From Bacteroidota bacterium (GTDB taxonomy: Bacteria > Bacteroidota > Bacteroidia > NS11-12g > UBA955): 32,118 nt of DNA. A program made the translations under genes and the position numbers. The DNA is taken from NCBI GenBank assembly GCA_027488495.1, contig JAIYBO010000020.1, forward strand, positions 1 to 32,118, in the 5' to 3' direction. Below are positions 16,335-23,571 of the stretch, piece by piece; within the stretch, counting starts at the first letter, position 1, and every line of letters begins with the position of its first letter. The notes below the pieces were generated by a model. That model saw only the letters and a program-made list of their open reading frames with translations. It made no database searches and was not told the origin of the DNA.

Positions 16335-18431
16335 TTAAAATAATTGATATCTCAATCCAGCAAATACTGTGAGACCGTTGGTTGGTCCCCAAGCATATCC
16401 TGCATCAAAAGAATTGGAGCCTGGTGTTTCCCAATTCATCACAGGGTGATGTTGTTGAATATTGCCTAAGTTTTCGCCACCGATATACCACTCAAATGCC
16501 GCGCTCATCACCTTTCTGATTTGGATATTGAAAACCGCGTAGGTTGGACTGTATCCGGGATGAATGGCGTGATTTACGGTTGAATAGTAAGGCATACGCT
16601 TTCGGCTGTTGATTTGTAATACCGCGTCAAAATACCATTTGTTTCGCGTGTTGTATTGCATGACAATCAAACTGCGATGCACAGACTGAAGGGGTTGTTG
16701 CATGAATTGATTGTTCAGCCAAACCCTTGAATCTATCCAACGATAACTGAGTTTGTAGCTCCATCTTCTATGCAAAAATCCTGTAAAATCGAGTTGTGCG
16801 TTTCTTGTCCTTCCGGCTTGATCTCCACTCACCGAATGTAACAATACATCCGTTGATGAGATGTCGCGATCAATCAATACTTGCGATAAAAATCGAGTTT
16901 CAAATGCGTCAATCACCAATGTAGAAGGGTAGTCATTTAACATGAAATTGGCCATATAACTCAAACCAAAATTCATCGCTTTTTCCTGTGGCATCCATTG
17001 TTGGTTGATCAATTGTTCACGATTGATGCTAAGCGTTCGGCCGTTGATCAATTGAGGTAGGTTTTCTGATAAAAAATAGCTGCTTCTTCTGGCCATGCCG
17101 CCCTGAATATTGATTCGATGGTTTTTGTTGATCGACCATTTGGCGTGAATTCTTGGTGTAAGGTATTTTCCATAAACAGAGTGTATATCGGCCCTTAATC
17201 CCAGTACAGCCGATAATTTCTCACCCTCGATGGTGTATTCGCCAAAAATACCGGCTGAATTTTGCCATCCATCCATGGAAAACGTATCGCCATTGGCATT
17301 GGACAATGATTCTACCAAATGACTTGAGAGCACCGAATACCCCAATTTGAGATTTTTTTCCTCTTTTTCGGGCAATTGCAGTATTCCACTGTAGTAAAAA
17401 CGGTCTTCCGTCCCACGATACTCACGACCTTGTAGTGAATTCAATTGTGACGATAAATTGTGTCGGGAAGCGTTTAAAATATTCCCCATACTTTTATCGC
17501 CATTATCAGATAGAAATATGCCAATCTTAGCATATGCTTCAATGTGCTGTTCATTGAATCCAAATTTCATGGAACCCAGTTCATCGCTCAATTCACGTAA
17601 GCTGTTTTTCACCAAACTACCGCCTCTTTTTTTGTCTTGATAGGCCGTAATTCCCAACTGCGCTTCGGTTTTCTTTCCTGGGATTTGAGTGTGATTGGCT
17701 ACAAAATAACGCTGCGACAAAGGCATGTCGGCCAAGCCATCGTTGCCCATATCGGTGGTTCGATATTGACCACCTGAATGTAAATAGGTATGACTGATTG
17801 CCTTGTTGTTGATGATGGACTTGGTGATTACATTCACCTCGGATCGCATTTGTTGGTTGCTGTAGGCGTTAAAAAACAACTTGGGATCCTTAATGTCGGA
17901 TTTCATTTGATAATTCAAACCGCCGGTTAAACCATCGGCCCCCAAAGTGGCTGAACCTGCACCTTTTGCCAATTGAACCGCTGAAACCATTGGACCTGGA
18001 ATGTTCGACAGCCCATTTAATGTGGCCAATCCATTAATGCTTGGGATATTTTCACGAGACATCAATACATATTTTCCCGCAAGGCCCAACATTTCAACTT
18101 GTTTGATCCCCGATACACCATCGGCATTGCTCACTTCAACCGTATTGCTCAATTCAAAGCTCTCCGAAAGCGTACAGCAAGCGGCTTTTTTGAATTCAGT
18201 TTCTGTTAAAATCTCGGTTAAACCAACACCTTTTCCATTGTAATGTGCACCACGCTCTTTTTTAATTTGAAGCTCAGACAATGTATCCACAACTGGATGA
18301 GTGGTATCTGCATCTGATCGTACACTGAGGGATTTCCGTGACGGGGCTTCCTGAGTTTGAGCAGAACTGGTATGGTAACAGGCGATCGAAATAGAGAAAC
18401 TGAATAGAATCAGTGTTTTCCAGGTCCCCAT
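16335..18431 (-). CDS. TonB-dependent outer-membrane receptor, metal-associated type
   Basis: A 698-residue outer-membrane receptor with signal peptide (1-24, ending TSSAQ). The plug domain spans about 65-175: GLTEILTETEFKKAACCTLSES, then VEMLGLAGKYVLMSRENIPSINGLATLNGL and QLAKGAGSATLGADGLTGGLN. The beta-barrel fills the rest and ends GLRYQLF with a C-terminal Phe. The Cys85-Cys86 pair in the plug is shared with Bacteroidota receptors encoded next to HMA-domain proteins, which suggests a transition-metal substrate such as copper. The carboxypeptidase-like N-terminal domain often found in these receptors is absent. Its start overlaps the upstream HMA gene by 22 nt, so the two are probably coupled. 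The hairpin at 16271-16329 terminates it. Confidence 0.88.
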   Translation of the reverse strand: MGTWKTLILFSFSISIACYHTSSAQTQEAPSRKSLSVRSDADTTHPVVDTLSELQIKKERGAHYNGKGVGLTEILTETEFKKAACCTLSESFELSNTVEVSNADGVSGIKQVEMLGLAGKYVLMSRENIPSINGLATLNGLSNIPGPMVSAVQLAKGAGSATLGADGLTGGLNYQMKSDIKDPKLFFNAYSNQQMRSEVNVITKSIINNKAISHTYLHSGGQYRTTDMGNDGLADMPLSQRYFVANHTQIPGKKTEAQLGITAYQDKKRGGSLVKNSLRELSDELGSMKFGFNEQHIEAYAKIGIFLSDNGDKSMGNILNASRHNLSSQLNSLQGREYRGTEDRFYYSGILQLPEKEEKNLKLGYSVLSSHLVESLSNANGDTFSMDGWQNSAGIFGEYTIEGEKLSAVLGLRADIHSVYGKYLTPRIHAKWSINKNHRINIQGGMARRSSYFLSENLPQLINGRTLSINREQLINQQWMPQEKAMNFGLSYMANFMLNDYPSTLVIDAFETRFLSQVLIDRDISSTDVLLHSVSGDQAGRTRNAQLDFTGFLHRRWSYKLSYRWIDSRVWLNNQFMQQPLQSVHRSLIVMQYNTRNKWYFDAVLQINSRKRMPYYSTVNHAIHPGYSPTYAVFNIQIRKVMSAAFEWYIGGENLGNIQQHHPVMNWETPGSNSFDAGYAWGPTNGLTVFAGLRYQLF

Positions 18432-18778
18432 TCGTCGTCGTCTTGTCTGTATTTACAACAATCAGGCAAACTCTCGTAAACCACATTGCTCGCCTTTACT
18501 TTTTCGGTGTCGTGTCCAACCATCGCAACCATGTTGTGTAATTGGATTTCTTCCAATTTTCTTGGATCATAAGTCACCGTAAGTATTTTACTGTCCAAAT
18601 TGAATATGGCTTTATAAACGCCTTTTTTATCCAACGCGTTTTCGATTCGATTTTTACAGTCGCCGCAATTGGCTTCAACAGCGAAAGAAATGGTTACTTT
18701 TTTGACAGGTTTAGGCCCTGCGAATCCTATGCTACTGAGCAATATCATTGCCAATAGCAAAATGTTGTGTTTTTTCAT
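18410..18778 (-). CDS. Exported heavy-metal-associated (HMA) domain protein
   Basis: A 122-residue exported protein. The signal peptide is about 1-20 (LLLAMILLSSIGFAG). The HMA domain has the metal-binding CXXC as Cys38-Gly-Asp-Cys41 (ANCGDCKNRIENAL), and the beta-alpha-beta fold continues through VYKAIFNLDSKILTVTYDP. A second Cys pair lies at 107-108 (LPDCCKY). Such single-domain proteins bind Cu(I) or similar soft metals; export implies work in the periplasm, perhaps taking metal from or passing it to the TonB-dependent receptor. It overlaps the receptor gene by 22 nt and follows the Cys-rich gene by 51 nt. A 7-bp inverted repeat lies in that 51-nt gap. Confidence 0.88.
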   Translation of the reverse strand: MKKHNILLLAMILLSSIGFAGPKPVKKVTISFAVEANCGDCKNRIENALDKKGVYKAIFNLDSKILTVTYDPRKLEEIQLHNMVAMVGHDTEKVKASNVVYESLPDCCKYRQDDDEWGPGKH

Positions 18779-18806
18779 TTGTGTATTTGTATTTGGTTAA
18801 TCAATA

Positions 18807-18830
18807 ATTTATCTTAAAAAAGCGATAAAT
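18807..18830. repeat. 7-bp inverted repeat between Cys-rich and HMA genes
   Basis: ATTTATC (18807-18813) and GATAAAT (18824-18830) flank a 10-nt loop. The arms are AT-rich and not followed by a T run on the minus strand, so it is not a convincing terminator. It might be a regulatory palindrome, but chance cannot be excluded. Confidence 0.25.
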
Positions 18831-19255
18831 CAAATGATCCAAACACATTTCACAGATGGCCTGTATTGAACATACGACAACAGTGGTGGTGTGTTTTTTA
18901 GGTAAGAAGTAGTTTGTGGTTTGGGCAAGCAAGATGTGAACCACTGAGAATTTTGCATGTGTGCAATACATGAAGAATTGGGATCGCCCAAAGTGAATTT
19001 AATGAATGAAGCCGGAAGTGGCGATAGGGCGAAAAAATAGGCATCCGTGCAACAATCATCAATGGAATTCAGATTGGATTCCTCGCTACAACAACCCGTG
19101 CTTTCAGGTGTTGAAGGGGACGTGTTTTCTTCATGACAGCCATCGTAAAGAATATGAATTCCATCATCGTCACAAATATGATAGGCCATTTGGGCAGCAC
19201 CGCTGGCTAGCAGTACCAAAATCATCATCCCAAAGGCTTGTAATTTGCGCATCAT
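18830..19255 (-). CDS. Small Cys-rich exported protein, HYC_CC_PP-like
   Basis: A 141-residue protein. It has a signal peptide at about 1-24 (LQAFGMMILVLLASGAAQMA) and nine Cys: one in the HIC motif (Cys28), Cys40, pairs 55-56 and 68-69, and Cys96, 109 and 137. The pattern of an early HxC, a Cys-Cys pair, then TPPLL near the end matches what I recall of the HYC_CC_PP family, with HIC in place of HYC. Such proteins are found near heavy-metal genes in Bacteroidota and have no assigned biochemistry. It is the first gene of the cassette with the HMA protein and TonB receptor. Starts at 19255 and 19252 are possible. A TAACTTTG -7-like box (19258-19265, minus strand) is only 2-5 nt upstream. Confidence 0.7.
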   Translation of the reverse strand: MMRKLQAFGMMILVLLASGAAQMAYHICDDDGIHILYDGCHEENTSPSTPESTGCCSEESNLNSIDDCCTDAYFFALSPLPASFIKFTLGDPNSSCIAHMQNSQWFTSCLPKPQTTSYLKNTPPLLSYVQYRPSVKCVWII

Positions 19256-19316
19256 TACAAAGTTATATAATTTTCTATTCCTTTGCGCTTTTGGTTGTAT
19301 TATCGCAGATGAAACC

Positions 19317-21038
19317 ATGAATTGGCAAAAATTATTTAGAGTTAAAACAGATTTCCCTGTAGCCCAAGAATCTGGGTCATTGAAACGCGTATTGGGGGTA
19401 AAAGATTTAACATTTTTTGGCATCGCAGCAATCATTGGGGCAGGGATATTCAGTTCAATTGGCGAGGCGTGTGCATCTGGTGGTCCTGCATCGGTTTATT
19501 TGATTATCATTTGTGGAATTGCGTGTGCTTTTGCGGCATTGTGTTACGCAGAATTCGCATCGAGAATCCCCGTTTCAGGCAGTGCATATACCTATGCCTA
19601 TGCATCATTCGGTGAATTGTTTGCATGGGTGATTGGATGGGCGTTGATCATGGAATATGCCATCGGAAACATATATGTTGCATTTTCTTGGTCTGGATAT
19701 GTGGTGCATTTGTTAGACCAATTGGGATGGTTTTTACCAAGGTGGATGGTTACCGATTATTCATCGGCTTCAGAGATTTTCAATAAACTCATTTCGGGCA
19801 TGGATCAATCAATGGTTAGCGGTGACGCAGGTGCTTTGTGGAAATCGGCCAATCTTTCATCGCTCAGCATGAATGATCAAAATGCATTTATCGCTTATGC
19901 GGATTCTCCGGTATTTATGGGGCTTCACATCGTTTTCGATGCGCCCGCCTTGTTGATTAATATTTTGATTACGATGCTTGTGTATCGCGGCATCAAAGAA
20001 TCAAAGAATGCGTCTAACATCATGGTAATCCTGAAACTGGTTGCCATTGTATTGGTCATTGTGGTTGGTGTGGCTTATATCGATGTCAAAAATTACGAAC
20101 CGTTTATGCCCAATGGATTCAAAGGCGTAATGTCTGGAGTATCTGCTTTGTTTTTTACGTACATCGGGTTCGATGCAGTGAGCACTTTGGCTGAAGAAGC
20201 TAAAAATCCACAGCGAGACTTGCCGCGCGGCATGTTTTATTCATTGCTCATATGCACAGTGCTGTACATCTTTATCACATTGGTGTTAACGGGAATGGTT
20301 CCATATACTTCGTTGGCGGTGGGCGATCCATTGGCCTTTGTATTGGGTGAACGGGGCATCAATTGGTTGGAGTACATTGTTTCTATCGTAGCGGTTGTTG
20401 CCATGGCGAGTGTTTTGCTGGTATTCCAAATGGGTCAGCCACGCATTTGGTTGAGTATGAGCAGGGATGGTTTGCTGCCTCCGGCTTTTGCGAAAATCCA
20501 TAACAAGTTCAGTACCCCATCATTTGCTACAGTGATTACAGGTTTGATGGTTGGCGTTCCCATTTTATTTACCAACGAGAGCTTTGTGCTGGACTTCACG
20601 AGTATCGGAACCATATTCGCGTTTGTTTTGGTTTGCGGTGGTGTGCTTCTACTGCCTGCGCGAAAAGCGGGAGAGGGCAAGGGTTTTCGTTTACCATACG
20701 TCAATGGGAAATGGATATTCCCAAGTTTGGTCATCGGGTCTATTGCTTTGGCTCAATCGGGATTTCCAGATTATTTTGAAGGACTCTTGGATTTAAAACA
20801 ATGGAACAACATGTTCACCGTGGCACATGGTCTGTATTGGATCCTGCTCATCGGATTGTCTGTGATGACGTTCATGAAAAATTGGTCATTAATCCCATTG
20901 TTGGGCTTGAGCATTTGCGCCTATTTGCTAACCGGAATGGAGGCCAATAACTGGTATTGGTTTTTCGCTTGGTTTGGTGTTGGGCTGGTTATTTATTTTT
21001 CCTATGGATATCGCAAAAGCAAGCTGGCCAATGCGTAA
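19317..21038 (+). CDS. Amino-acid permease, APC superfamily (CAT-like)
   Basis: A 573-residue inner-membrane transporter with 12-14 membrane helices. The first helix (TFFGIAAIIGAGIFSSIG) has the unwound GAGIF substrate-binding motif of the APC fold, and the next helices carry CYAEFASRIPVSGSAYTYAY. The CAT-like group moves cationic or other amino acids by proton coupling. The SDPF-like loop of about 70 residues between helices 4 and 5 (around residue 140-210) is enlarged. The ATG at 19317 is preferred to an in-frame ATG at 19245, which would overlap the divergent gene and add no conserved sequence. The DciA-like gene begins 12 nt downstream. The substrate cannot be determined. Confidence 0.9.
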   Translation: MNWQKLFRVKTDFPVAQESGSLKRVLGVKDLTFFGIAAIIGAGIFSSIGEACASGGPASVYLIIICGIACAFAALCYAEFASRIPVSGSAYTYAYASFGELFAWVIGWALIMEYAIGNIYVAFSWSGYVVHLLDQLGWFLPRWMVTDYSSASEIFNKLISGMDQSMVSGDAGALWKSANLSSLSMNDQNAFIAYADSPVFMGLHIVFDAPALLINILITMLVYRGIKESKNASNIMVILKLVAIVLVIVVGVAYIDVKNYEPFMPNGFKGVMSGVSALFFTYIGFDAVSTLAEEAKNPQRDLPRGMFYSLLICTVLYIFITLVLTGMVPYTSLAVGDPLAFVLGERGINWLEYIVSIVAVVAMASVLLVFQMGQPRIWLSMSRDGLLPPAFAKIHNKFSTPSFATVITGLMVGVPILFTNESFVLDFTSIGTIFAFVLVCGGVLLLPARKAGEGKGFRLPYVNGKWIFPSLVIGSIALAQSGFPDYFEGLLDLKQWNNMFTVAHGLYWILLIGLSVMTFMKNWSLIPLLGLSICAYLLTGMEANNWYWFFAWFGVGLVIYFSYGYRKSKLANA

Positions 21039-21050
21039 TTTTGTTCAGGT

Positions 21051-21365
21051 ATGATCGATTTGCCAAGAAGGGATGTCCCCGAACGAAAAGAGAAGAATAT
21101 CTCCGACGTATTGAGGAGAATGAACGATCGTTACCACCTCACCCAAAAGCACAATGAAATTGAGTTGGTAAAAGTGTGGGAAGAAATCGTAGGCCATCTC
21201 ATTGCCAAGCACACCGCAAGTATTTCTATGAGAGGCAAAACATTGTACGTTTCATTTGATCAGGCACCTTTGAAAAACGAAATGTTTCTTCAGCGCGATG
21301 TGTTGATGAAGAATGTCAACGACCGCATGGGTGCGGGATTTATCGAAAAGATTTTTATTGGGTGA
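21051..21365 (+). CDS. DUF721/DciA-like protein
   Basis: A 104-residue protein of the DUF721 family, which includes DciA, the ancestral loader of the replicative helicase DnaB. The family core is visible as VKVWEEIVGHLIAKHTASI followed by TLYVSFDQAPLKNEM. Bacteroidota members are short and it is not proven that all act as helicase loaders. A TAATTTTG -7-like box (21036-21043) covers the stop codon of the permease gene and ends 7 nt before the ATG, so it may have its own promoter. The stop overlaps the convergent YihY gene by 11 nt. Confidence 0.78.
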   Translation: MIDLPRRDVPERKEKNISDVLRRMNDRYHLTQKHNEIELVKVWEEIVGHLIAKHTASISMRGKTLYVSFDQAPLKNEMFLQRDVLMKNVNDRMGAGFIEKIFIG

Positions 21366-22377
21366 TTTTGCCTGCGTTTCGGCGTTCCCGCTGGGCGATG
21401 GCTTTCTCGATGCTTACATTTAACTCAAAGCCTACAATGATGGTGAGAATGTTGATGTAAATCAAAATCATCAATGCGATAATCGCACCAATTGATCCAT
21501 ACACTTTGTTGTAAGTATTAAAGTTGTTTACATATAAGCCAAATGCGATGGTCGAAATGCCTCCTAAAACCGTTGCCGTGATGCTACCAGCACTCAAGAA
21601 TCTCCATTTTTTGGAATTGGATGGCCCAAAATAATAAATGCTGGATATACCAATCTGAAACAAAGCAGCCAAAACTACATACTCCAACAACAGGATAAAG
21701 AACTCGTAAACGCCCGCCAATGGCCAATCGTGTCGGGTTATATATGAGACGCTTTGATAGGCCCATGTGAGCAGGAGCAGCGCGAAAATGATCAATATGC
21801 TAATCCAAAACGTCATGAAAACAGCCTTCCATCGAACCTGTAGCCAGTTTTTCTTCTTTGCAAAAGGCAATCTCCGATTGAAGGAGTTGATTAAGAGGTG
21901 AAATGCATTTGAGGCGAAATATATGGTAGTGATAAAACCGAAAGACAGCAATCCAGAGTTCTGCTTGTTCAAAATTTCCAAAATTGTTCCATGTATTTCA
22001 GTAAACGTTTGTTTGGGTAATACACGTGATAGCTCTTGGATAAATTGAGATTTCAATCCGTGTAGTGGCAGATATCCTATCAACGTCAATAAAAAGATGA
22101 TGGCTGGAAACAATGCCAAAAAGAAGTTGAAACTTAAACTAGAGGCGCGGGTGTTCAAGTTTTCCATGAACATAGATCGGAAAAAATACTTGCCTACGTT
22201 GTATAGACTCTCGCCTTGTAGCGCTTTCAATCGCGTTCTCTGCAGATAGAGCAAAAAGGGGTGCTGTTCGCTGTGGTCTATCTCGTCGTTGTGATCCATC
22301 GGCAACAAATCATCCGTATCTTCTGTAGACTCTTTGGCCGAATCTACCCGATTTTTTAATGATTTGTAATAACCCAT
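21355..22377 (-). CDS. YihY/BrkB family inner-membrane protein
   Basis: A 340-residue protein with about six membrane helices. The segment NLNTRASSLSFNFFLALFPAIIFLLTLIGYL (split across about 72-103), the later FGLYVNNFNTYNKVYGSIGAIIALMILIYIN region and GFELNVSIEKA mark the YihY/BrkB family. The family was once annotated as ribonuclease BN, an assignment now dropped; the function is unclear. The N-terminal 50 residues are charged and probably cytoplasmic. It is the last gene of the DUF349, methyltransferase, thioesterase run, 13 nt after the thioesterase stop. It overlaps the DciA-like gene by 11 nt in convergent orientation. Confidence 0.88.
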   Translation of the reverse strand: MGYYKSLKNRVDSAKESTEDTDDLLPMDHNDEIDHSEQHPFLLYLQRTRLKALQGESLYNVGKYFFRSMFMENLNTRASSLSFNFFLALFPAIIFLLTLIGYLPLHGLKSQFIQELSRVLPKQTFTEIHGTILEILNKQNSGLLSFGFITTIYFASNAFHLLINSFNRRLPFAKKKNWLQVRWKAVFMTFWISILIIFALLLLTWAYQSVSYITRHDWPLAGVYEFFILLLEYVVLAALFQIGISSIYYFGPSNSKKWRFLSAGSITATVLGGISTIAFGLYVNNFNTYNKVYGSIGAIIALMILIYINILTIIVGFELNVSIEKAIAQRERRNAGKITQ

Positions 22378-22390
22378 GTGCAGAACTGAT

Positions 22391-22789
22391 TTAATTGAAT
22401 TCGTATTTGTCGAGGATGATTTGCGGCACTTTCACAGGACGCAAGTCCGACTTACGGGCATAAAACATTTCGGTGGTGGCGGTACTCAATACTTCACCAT
22501 GTTGGTTGATGATACGATAATGAAAAGTACAGCGAATTGTGGGTTTCTCGGCGATCCAGACTTCAATGTCCAACAAATCATCGTATCGCCCGGCTTTTTT
22601 GAATTCGAAGCTCATGGACCGAAGGGGCATGATTAAGCCGCTGTCTTCCATTTCCTTATAGGTGATACCTTTCGAACGCATTTGTTCGGTGCGCGCTTCT
22701 TCCAAATACAGAGCATACACGGAATGATGAAGAAATCCCATTTGGTCGCATTCTGCATATCGAACTCGTACTTTGTGTGTGTATACCAT
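22391..22789 (-). CDS. Acyl-CoA thioesterase, hotdog fold (4HBT/YbgC-like)
   Basis: A 132-residue hotdog-fold thioesterase. The N-terminal segment VRVRYAECDQMGFLHHSVYALYLEEAR (in two parts, 7-33) carries Asp15 and the following Met-Gly-Phe-Leu-His pattern of the YbgC/4HBT group, with a glutamate on the central helix. It would hydrolyse acyl-CoA thioesters in the cytoplasm; chain length is unknown. It starts 2 nt after the stop of the methyltransferase-like gene and is followed by the YihY gene. Many of these enzymes belong to lipid or aromatic-acid metabolism, but no such genes lie nearby. Confidence 0.88.
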   Translation of the reverse strand: MVYTHKVRVRYAECDQMGFLHHSVYALYLEEARTEQMRSKGITYKEMEDSGLIMPLRSMSFEFKKAGRYDDLLDIEVWIAEKPTIRCTFHYRIINQHGEVLSTATTEMFYARKSDLRPVKVPQIILDKYEFN

Positions 22790-22791
22790 GG

Positions 22792-23571
22792 TTAATATCT
22801 AAGTAAAAATGATTCTTTAATCTGTTCTTTTCTAGCAAAAGCCATGCCCATTCCAAATAAATCAATCGAAACCGTAATATCTGCCAAATTTTGCAATTGT
22901 TTCCATCGCAATTGAGATTCAGGGGTTTCATTCAATCTATTAAATACTATGGATCCATTGCTGCCCAATCTTGGTATGGCCCATTCAATCAAATGCCAAA
23001 ACTCATCCGTTTCCATCGGTTGATTGATGATGAGCAAATCAATGTCTACTACATTTTGCTCCTGCAATGAAGCTATTGATTGAGCGGCAGAGGTGAATGG
23101 GATCACCCGTATTGATTCATTGCATTCGTATTCTGCGAGGTTGTATTTTGTAATTTCCTGCAGGGTCTCACTTTTTTCAAATATGTGGTATCTGTTCACC
23201 GATGAATCGCCCCTTTGTAAATACAATGGTAAAACACCCAACGTGCTGCCAAATTCTACAATATGCTTTCCCAATTGCTGGTATTGAACCCAACGAAACA
23301 TCAGTCTATTGTATTTTGCCGATGGTGCATTTTTGAGGGCTATCGAACTCAATAATTCATTTTTCCCGTCCAACAATCGAATCTTTTTTTGGGATTGGAT
23401 CATACGTTTTCGGCAGAGTTCAGCCGCGGGCTCGTACATGCAATGTTGTTTGCCATACAATACCTTGTCGGCAAATGAATACACAAAAGGTGAATGAACA
23501 CCATGTCGGTTCGTACTTTGAACCAGATAAATGAGATAATCGAAGATACCAAATAAGCCGTTTAGGCTCAT
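22792..23571 (-). CDS. SAM-dependent methyltransferase-like protein
   Basis: A 259-residue protein that fits a Bacteroidota group of class I methyltransferase-like proteins. The N-terminal NRHGVHSPFVYSF is characteristic. The SAM-binding motif I is seen as HIVEFGSTLGVLPLYL (about 98-113), a slightly divergent E-x-G-x-x-x-G form. The later DIDLLIINQPMETDEFW stretch has the position of motif IV but lacks the usual Asp-Gly or Asn-Pro-Pro-Tyr sequence, so activity is uncertain. The C-terminus ends ARKEQIKESFLLRY, typical of the group. It overlaps DUF349 gene 23568-25388 by 4 nt (ATGA) and precedes the thioesterase by 2 nt. Confidence 0.65.
   Translation of the reverse strand: MSLNGLFGIFDYLIYLVQSTNRHGVHSPFVYSFADKVLYGKQHCMYEPAAELCRKRMIQSQKKIRLLDGKNELLSSIALKNAPSAKYNRLMFRWVQYQQLGKHIVEFGSTLGVLPLYLQRGDSSVNRYHIFEKSETLQEITKYNLAEYECNESIRVIPFTSAAQSIASLQEQNVVDIDLLIINQPMETDEFWHLIEWAIPRLGSNGSIVFNRLNETPESQLRWKQLQNLADITVSIDLFGMGMAFARKEQIKESFLLRY

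Noticed and set aside
19245..19316. Longer start for the amino-acid permease
   Set aside because: It overlaps the divergent Cys-rich gene and its promoter box, and adds 24 residues with no family match.
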